Notes under the pieces: generated by a model
What the model was told of the DNA's origin: nothing
Seen by the model: only the letters and a program-made list of their open reading frames with translations
Database searches by the model: none
Assembly: GCA_016765235.1 (NCBI GenBank)
Contig: JAESQH010000027.1
Span: 52,894 to 61,657 of the forward strand
Origin: Paracoccaceae bacterium
GTDB lineage: Bacteria; Pseudomonadota; Alphaproteobacteria; Rhodobacterales; Rhodobacteraceae
Direction of reading: 5' to 3'
DNA: 8,764 bases
Part shown: piece by piece, positions 4,450-8,764 of the stretch
How positions within the stretch are numbered: the first letter of the stretch is position 1
Layout: the number at the start of each line of letters is the position of its first letter
Made by a program: the position numbers and the translations under genes

Positions 4450-6030
4450 GTGACCGTGGAAACACAAACGCAGGGGCAGTCGGAAACGGCTGCCCCTGTT
4501 GCTCCGGCGATCGAATTGATTGGTGTGAGCAAGAGCTTTGGCCCCGTTCAGGCCAATAAAGACATCGACATGATCGTAGCCAAAGGTGCGATTCATGGCA
4601 TTGTCGGGGAAAATGGCGCGGGTAAATCTACCCTGATGTCTATCCTCTATGGATTTTACAAAGCAGACGCAGGCGAGATCAAGATTGACGGTGTTACAAC
4701 CGAGATCACTGACAGCCACGCCGCGATTGCTGCCGGTATCGGGATGGTGCACCAGCATTTTATGCTTGTTCAGCCCTTCACCGTTCTGGAAAATGTTATT
4801 ATGGGGGCCGAGGATGGCCCGTTGCTGCGCCCCTCGCTTGCCAAGGCCCGTAAGGTTTTGGCTGAACTGGCGGCGGAATACGAACTCGATGTTGACCCCG
4901 ACGCGATTGTCGGTGATTTGTCCGTTGGGTTCCAGCAGCGCGTGGAAATTCTGAAAGCATTGTATCGCGAGGCGGATATCCTGATTTTGGACGAGCCGAC
5001 GGGTGTTTTGACACCCGCCGAGGCCGACCACCTGTTCCGCATTCTGGAAAACCTGAAAGAACAGGGTAAGACGATTGTTCTGATTACCCACAAACTGCGC
5101 GAGATTATGGCGGTGACCGATACGGTTAGCGTGATGCGGCGTGGTGAGATGACGGCGACCGTTAAGACTGCTGAAACCTCGGCCAGCGAGTTGGCGGATT
5201 TGATGGTTGGACGGCACGTGGTGCTTGAGGTCGATAAGTCTGATGCGGAACCGGGTGAGGTTATTCTCGAGGTGAAGAACCTTTGTGTGACCGATTTTCA
5301 GGGTGTTAAGAAGCTGAAGGATGTGTCGCTTAAATTGCGAGCCGGTGAAATTCTTGGTGTCGCCGGTGTGGCTGGTAACGGCCAGTCTGACCTGCTGAAT
5401 ATCCTTGGCGGAATTGATGCGGCGGAAAGCGGTGAAGTTATCCTGAAGGGCGAGTCGATTGATTTGACCCATAAAGCCAGTGCCGCGATGCGGCGTGAAC
5501 GCGGTATCGGGCATGTTCCGGAAGACCGTCACGCGCTGGGTTTGGTGATGCCGTTCCAAACATGGGAAAACGCGGTTTTCGGGTATCACAACAACCCCGA
5601 ATTCAGTGGCAAGTACGGCTTGGCCAATCAAAAAGCCATGATGGAAGACACGAAGCGGAAGATCGAGAAATACGACATCCGCCCGACGAACCCGCATTTG
5701 CAGGCGTCTAATTATTCCGGCGGCAACCAGCAGAAGATCGTTATTGCCCGCGAGATCGTAAATAATCCAGATGTATTGCTGGTGGGCCAGCCGACACGCG
5801 GAGTGGATATTGGCGCGATTGAATTTATTCACAAACAAATCGTTGCGCTGCGCGACGAGGGTAAAGCGGTGCTGTTGGTATCCGTGGAGCTGGAAGAGAT
5901 TCTGGCGCTGTCGGACCGCATCATCGTGATGTTTGACGGTGTTATTCAGGGCGAACGTATGCCCAAAGAAACAAATGAACAGGAACTCGGCATGTTGATG
6001 GCCGGCATTGATCCGGAGGCATCGGCATGA
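4450..6030 (+). CDS. ABC transporter ATP-binding protein, double NBD (nucleoside/BMP-type, YufO-like)
   Basis: A 526-residue protein with two fused ABC domains, which energises the two downstream permeases from the cytoplasmic side. NBD1 has Walker A GENGAGKST (53-61), Q-loop Gln102, signature LSVGF (157-161, a variant of LSGGQ), Walker B ending ILDEPT (179-184, Glu182) and H-loop His214. NBD2 is degenerate: GVAGNGQSD (306-314) lacks the Walker A lysine, and GQPTRGVD (446-453) has Gln447 where the catalytic Glu would be. It keeps an intact signature SGGNQ (423-427). This leaves one competent ATP site, as is usual in this family. The start is taken as GTG 4450, six bases after the binding-protein stop, with only a weak gag upstream; GTG 4456 is possible. 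Residues 1-20 form a non-conserved tail whose codons also form a strong hairpin. The stop overlaps the next ATG. Confidence 0.93.
   Translation: MTVETQTQGQSETAAPVAPAIELIGVSKSFGPVQANKDIDMIVAKGAIHGIVGENGAGKSTLMSILYGFYKADAGEIKIDGVTTEITDSHAAIAAGIGMVHQHFMLVQPFTVLENVIMGAEDGPLLRPSLAKARKVLAELAAEYELDVDPDAIVGDLSVGFQQRVEILKALYREADILILDEPTGVLTPAEADHLFRILENLKEQGKTIVLITHKLREIMAVTDTVSVMRRGEMTATVKTAETSASELADLMVGRHVVLEVDKSDAEPGEVILEVKNLCVTDFQGVKKLKDVSLKLRAGEILGVAGVAGNGQSDLLNILGGIDAAESGEVILKGESIDLTHKASAAMRRERGIGHVPEDRHALGLVMPFQTWENAVFGYHNNPEFSGKYGLANQKAMMEDTKRKIEKYDIRPTNPHLQASNYSGGNQQKIVIAREIVNNPDVLLVGQPTRGVDIGAIEFIHKQIVALRDEGKAVLLVSVELEEILALSDRIIVMFDGVIQGERMPKETNEQELGMLMAGIDPEASA
4470..4499 (+). other. Strong GAAA-loop hairpin at the binding protein/ATPase junction
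   Basis: caggggcagtcg (4471-4482) pairs with cggctgcccctg (4487-4498) around the tetraloop gaaa (4483-4486), giving 12 bp with one U·G and an optional thirteenth G·U pair (4470-4499). It begins 27 bases after the binding-protein stop and lies in codons 7-17 of the ATPase gene. There is no T-run after it, so it is more likely an mRNA 3'-end stabiliser, RNase block or translation brake than a full terminator. The pairing is seen directly; the role is inferred. Confidence 0.6.
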
Positions 6031-7106
6031 ACAAGGGATTACCTAAATGGGCGGATATCATATTGATTCCGCTTTTAAGTCTGATGCTGGCATTTCTGGT
6101 TTCAGGCTTGGTTGTGATGTTCATCGGCAAAGACCCGATCGAGGCCGTTAAGGTCATGGTTTCGGGCGCGCTGGGCAAATTCGGCATCGGTTACACGCTT
6201 TATTACACCACCAACTTTATCTTCACTGGCCTCGCGGTTGCGGTCGCTTTCCACGCGCGGATGTTCAACATCGGTGGCGAGGGGCAAGCGGGCATCGGTG
6301 GCGTTGGCGTTGCCGTGGTGCTGCTGTCAGTTGACTGGCCACACTGGACGATTGCGATTGTTGCGGCATCTGTCGGGGCGATGGTTTTTGGGGCGGCTTG
6401 GGCTGCTATACCGGCGTATTTGCAGGCGAAACGTGGCTCGCATATCGTGATTACAACGATTATGTTTAACTGGATTGGCTCCGCGTTGATCGTGTATCTG
6501 CTGGTTGGTCCGATGCAGGCACCGGGTATGGTGCCGGAAACGATGGGCTTCTCGGCTGGGTCTTCTATTCCTACGCTGAATGATATGTTCCCGGCCTTTG
6601 ATAAGCACGCGCCTGCAAACGTTACCCTGTTCCTTGCGCTTTTCGCGGCTGTAGGGGTTTGGGTGTTGATCTGGAAAACACGGCTGGGGTACGAAATCCG
6701 TGCCTTTGGCCATTCGGAGAAAGCTGCCGTTTATGCCGGTATTTCACCGCTGAAAATCATCATGGTGGCCATGCTGGTTTCCGGTGCTTTGGCGGGCATG
6801 ATGGCCGTTAACACAGTGCAGGGCGAGGCCGAGCGTCTTATCCTGGACACAGTGCAAGGCGCTGGTTTTGTCGGAATCGCGGTGGCGCTTATGGGCCGTT
6901 CGCATCCAGTGGGCGTTGTCTTGGCGGCGTTCCTGTTTGGCATCCTATATCAGGGCGGCGGCGAGTTGTCCTTCGAGATGGGAATTCCGCGCGAGATGAT
7001 CGTGGTCATTCAGGCTTTGGTGATCATGTTTGTCGGAAGCCTTGAAAACATGGTTAGAATTCCGGTCGAACGCCTGTTCGTGCGGTTCAGTAAGGGAGCC
7101 GCGTGA
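6027..7106 (+). CDS. ABC transporter permease, BPD_transp_2 family (nucleoside-type, first permease)
   Basis: A 359-residue inner-membrane permease of the branched-chain amino acid/ribose/nucleoside type. It has a hydrophobic first segment (about 11-33) and several further membrane segments (for example 63-75, 88-102, 108-130, 140-161, 198-216, 242-262, 280-307, 323-337). The motif FNIGGEGQ (80-87) is characteristic of this permease subgroup, and LGYEIRAFGHSEKAAVYAGI (220-239) is the cytoplasmic loop expected to contact the ATPase. It should form a heterodimer with the next permease. The ATG at 6027 overlaps the ATPase stop (ATGA) and has ggagg at 6015-6019, seven bases upstream. Length is normal and no defect is visible. 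Confidence 0.92.
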   Translation: MNKGLPKWADIILIPLLSLMLAFLVSGLVVMFIGKDPIEAVKVMVSGALGKFGIGYTLYYTTNFIFTGLAVAVAFHARMFNIGGEGQAGIGGVGVAVVLLSVDWPHWTIAIVAASVGAMVFGAAWAAIPAYLQAKRGSHIVITTIMFNWIGSALIVYLLVGPMQAPGMVPETMGFSAGSSIPTLNDMFPAFDKHAPANVTLFLALFAAVGVWVLIWKTRLGYEIRAFGHSEKAAVYAGISPLKIIMVAMLVSGALAGMMAVNTVQGEAERLILDTVQGAGFVGIAVALMGRSHPVGVVLAAFLFGILYQGGGELSFEMGIPREMIVVIQALVIMFVGSLENMVRIPVERLFVRFSKGAA

Positions 7107-8113
7107 TGGATTTTAACACAATAATTCAGATTCTCGATTCCGCTGTGCGGTTGTCTACGCCACTGTTGTTTGCTTGTCTTGCTGGCCTCTATTCCGAGCG
7201 TTCGGGTATTTTCGACATCGGTCTTGAAGGTAAGATGTTGGCAGGTGCGTTCGCGGCCGGTGCTATGTCGGCTTATGCGGGCATGCCAGTTTCCGAAGGT
7301 GGTTTAGGTATGACCTGGGGCATGGCATGGATGGGTGTTGCGGCGGCGATCGTCGTATCGATCGCTCTGGCGTTGATCCACGGCTTCGCCTCCATCACAT
7401 TGCGCGGAAACCAGTTGATTTCGGGCGTGGCGATTAACTTCTTTGCGGCAGGTTCAACCGTGTTGATCGGGCAATACTGGTTCCGCTCGGGTGGCCAAAC
7501 GCCACCGCTTTCGGGCGCACAACGGTTTGGGCCTATTAAGCTTCCATTCGCAGATGCTGTGAAAGATGTTCCATTTCTTGGGCCAGTTTATGAGGGCTTG
7601 ATTTCCGGCCACAACATTCTGGTCTACATCGCCATTGCAACCGTTCCGCTGACATCGTGGTTGTTGTTCCGCACTCGTTTCGGCCTTCGCTTGCGTGCGG
7701 TTGGCGAAAACCCGGGCGCAGTTGATACGGCTGGCATTTCGGTTGGGCGGCAACGGTATGCGGCTGTTCTGATTGCAGGTGTTTTGTGTGGCTTGGCGGG
7801 CGCTTATCTTAGTCTTGGCACCTCGGCTGCCGGTTTCGTTAAGGATATGAGCGCGGGTAAAGGTTTCATCGCACTGGCTGCGTTGATCTTTGCGAAATGG
7901 CGACCAAAGGCGGCTTTGGGGGCGACACTGCTGTTTGGCCTGCTAGAGGCAATTGGCAACCGGTATCAAAGCATCGATTTAGGCGCGTTCGTGGTGCCTG
8001 TGCAATTCATGCAAGCGCTGCCGTATATCCTGACCGTGGTGATTCTGGCAGGATTTATCGGGAAAGCGATACCGCCCGCCGCTGGTGGCGAGCCTTATGT
8101 AAAGGAAAGATAG
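7106..8113 (+). CDS. ABC transporter permease, BPD_transp_2 family (nucleoside-type, second permease)
   Basis: A 335-residue membrane protein and second half of the predicted transport channel. ERSGIFDIGLEGKML (31-45) is the subgroup motif, equivalent to the ERSGxxNxGxEG of YufQ-like permeases. RTRFGLRLRAVGENPGAVDT (189-208) is the ATPase-contacting loop, and GKGFIALAALIFAKW (251-265) is the conserved late motif. About eight to ten membrane segments are visible. I chose ATG 7106, which overlaps the previous stop (TGATG) and lies seven bases after gggag (7094-7098). GTG 7103 would add one residue but leave only four bases of spacing. It ends the operon. Having two permeases and one double ATPase matches the usual nucleoside importer set. 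Confidence 0.92.
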   Translation: MDFNTIIQILDSAVRLSTPLLFACLAGLYSERSGIFDIGLEGKMLAGAFAAGAMSAYAGMPVSEGGLGMTWGMAWMGVAAAIVVSIALALIHGFASITLRGNQLISGVAINFFAAGSTVLIGQYWFRSGGQTPPLSGAQRFGPIKLPFADAVKDVPFLGPVYEGLISGHNILVYIAIATVPLTSWLLFRTRFGLRLRAVGENPGAVDTAGISVGRQRYAAVLIAGVLCGLAGAYLSLGTSAAGFVKDMSAGKGFIALAALIFAKWRPKAALGATLLFGLLEAIGNRYQSIDLGAFVVPVQFMQALPYILTVVILAGFIGKAIPPAAGGEPYVKER

Positions 8114-8221
8114 CGTCGGGATTCTGAATATATGCATATTCGTGAATTTGTCGCAGGAGAAAACACTTCCGTAATGGTTAAGTGGGGCGTATAGCGCCCC
8201 ACACCAACAGTCGGTGAATCC
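8114..8221 (+). promoter_or_regulatory. Intergenic region with palindromes before the TauE/SafE gene
   Basis: Holds the inverted repeat gaatat-atgc-atattc (8126-8141) and, overlapping it, ATTCGTGAATT (8138-8148), an 11-base word also present upstream of the ABC operon at 3305-3315. These are operator candidates. A weak promoter guess is TTGTCG (8147-8152), 17 bases, CGTAAT (8170-8175). A reading frame of 20 codons (ATG 8132 to TAG 8192-8194) is in frame with the downstream gene but has a poor ribosome-binding site, so it is not called as a gene. Confidence 0.35.
8182..8202 (+). terminator. GC-rich hairpin after the ABC operon
   Basis: gtggggcg (8182-8189) pairs perfectly with cgccccac (8195-8202) around tatag. 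It lies 68 bases after the last permease stop and 19 bases before the next start. The stem is terminator-like, but the sequence after it (accaacag) has no T-tract on the plus strand. It could mark the 3' end of the ABC mRNA or sit in the leader of the next gene. Confidence 0.45.
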
Positions 8222-8764
8222 ATGAACGTATATTTTCCAATCGCCGAAGTATCGGTGAACATTTTCGTATTGCTAGGCCTTGGCGGTATCGTCGGGATTC
8301 TTTCTGGAATGTTCGGCGTGGGCGGCGGATTCATACTTACGCCACTGTTGTTTTTCATAGGTATTCCACCGGCCGTCGCTGTTGCAACTGGCTCGAACCA
8401 GATTGTAGCGTCTTCTTTTTCTGGTGTTTTGGCGCATTTTAAACGCAAAACCGTCGATATGAAAATGGGGTATATCCTTCTTATAGGGGGGATATCCGGT
8501 TCACTGATCGGCGTACAAATATTCAGCTACCTAAAATCGATCGGTCAGGTCGAGCTTTTCGTAACACTTACTTATGTGGTGTTCCTCGGCCTTATTGGCG
8601 CTTTGATGTTCGTCGAAAGTTTAAACGCAATCGTGAAAAGTCGCAAAGACATCAAAGTCGGGAAAACCAGACACCATACGTGGATTCAAGGGTTGCCGTT
8701 TAAGACACGCTTCCGCACTTCGAAGCTGTATATCAGCGTGATCCCACCTGTAATAGTTGGATTC
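8222..8764 (+). CDS. TauE/SafE family membrane protein (sulfite exporter-like), 3' end outside the window
   Basis: The first 181 residues of a TauE/SafE (former DUF81) transporter; the frame is open to the last base, so the gene is cut by the window edge. The start MNVYFPIAEVSVN leads into the first membrane segment (about 14-30). The family signature GMFGVGGGFILTPLL (29-43) follows, then a second conserved helix with ATGSNQIVASSFSGVLAHF (55-73), and further segments at about 83-103, 112-132 and 170-181. Between 133 and 169 is a basic, His-containing loop. Family members are linked to export of sulfite, sulfoacetate or related anions, or to sulfur compound uptake; the substrate is not known here. 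The ATG at 8222 has only a weak cggtga upstream. Codon use is more AT-rich than in the ABC genes. Confidence 0.88.
   Translation, partial: MNVYFPIAEVSVNIFVLLGLGGIVGILSGMFGVGGGFILTPLLFFIGIPPAVAVATGSNQIVASSFSGVLAHFKRKTVDMKMGYILLIGGISGSLIGVQIFSYLKSIGQVELFVTLTYVVFLGLIGALMFVESLNAIVKSRKDIKVGKTRHHTWIQGLPFKTRFRTSKLYISVIPPVIVGF

Noticed and set aside
4444..4458. Short palindromes gtcac-g-gtgac and cacggt-g-accgtg at the ATPase start
   Set aside because: Single-base centres cannot form RNA hairpins as written, and they are partly fixed by the start codons; too short to call an operator.
3850..5838. A 662-codon open frame on the minus strand across the binding-protein and ATPase genes
   Set aside because: It lies wholly antisense to two clear family members, has no recognisable domain and is low-complexity in His, Asn, Gln and Arg, as expected for the complement of codon-biased genes.
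7103..7105. GTG as start of the second permease
   Set aside because: Only four bases from the Shine-Dalgarno; ATG 7106 has seven-base spacing.
8132..8194. Small gene of 20 codons upstream of the TauE/SafE gene
   Set aside because: Nearest purine run (ggga at 8118-8121) is ten bases away and weak; listed as a finding, not as a gene.
1..8764. CRISPR arrays, tRNA or rRNA genes, insertion sequences, phage or toxin-antitoxin modules
   Set aside because: No repeat arrays, cloverleaf patterns, transposase motifs or terminal repeats with target duplications were found on either strand.

Overview
The window reads as chromosomal DNA of an alphaproteobacterium, most likely a marine Rhodobacterales (Roseobacter-type) species. 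This is judged from protein style and gene order: a Usp of the alphaproteobacterial type, a two-domain Nfu, tsaB-rimI, a BMP-family nucleoside ABC operon and a TauE/SafE protein. GC content is moderate, and genes are tightly packed with stop/start overlaps. No RNA gene, insertion sequence, CRISPR array or phage gene was seen, and no gene-free stretch exceeds 170 bases.

Layout: (1) 1-1034, plus strand: an exported single-domain rhodanese, preceded by a perfect inverted repeat that covers its ribosome-binding site, then a universal stress protein. (2) 1077-1637, minus strand: a histidine-phosphatase-superfamily enzyme convergent with usp. (3) 1638-1748: a compact divergent control region in which the two -35 boxes lie face to face, 5 bp apart. 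(4) 1749-3275, plus strand: Nfu-type Fe-S carrier, tsaB (t6A tRNA modification) and rimI (S18 N-acetyltransferase), all overlapping, so a translation/Fe-S housekeeping operon. (5) 3276-3444: intergenic region with a promoter and leader. (6) 3445-8113, plus strand: a complete ABC importer (periplasmic BMP/PnrA-like binding protein, double-NBD ATPase, two permeases) of the kind that imports nucleosides. (7) 8114-8221: intergenic region with palindromes and a strong hairpin. (8) 8222 to the window end: a TauE/SafE permease cut by the window edge.

Most of the protein content is ordinary. The less ordinary signals are in the RNA/DNA structure. They are a GAAA-capped 12-bp hairpin just after the binding-protein stop and inside the start of the ATPase gene (probably setting the binding protein:transporter ratio), the RBS-covering hairpin at the left edge, the back-to-back divergent promoters, and an 11-base palindromic word shared by the two intergenic regions flanking the ABC operon. 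I did not find convincing evidence of a wholly new system; the structural observations are inferences from base pairing seen by eye.
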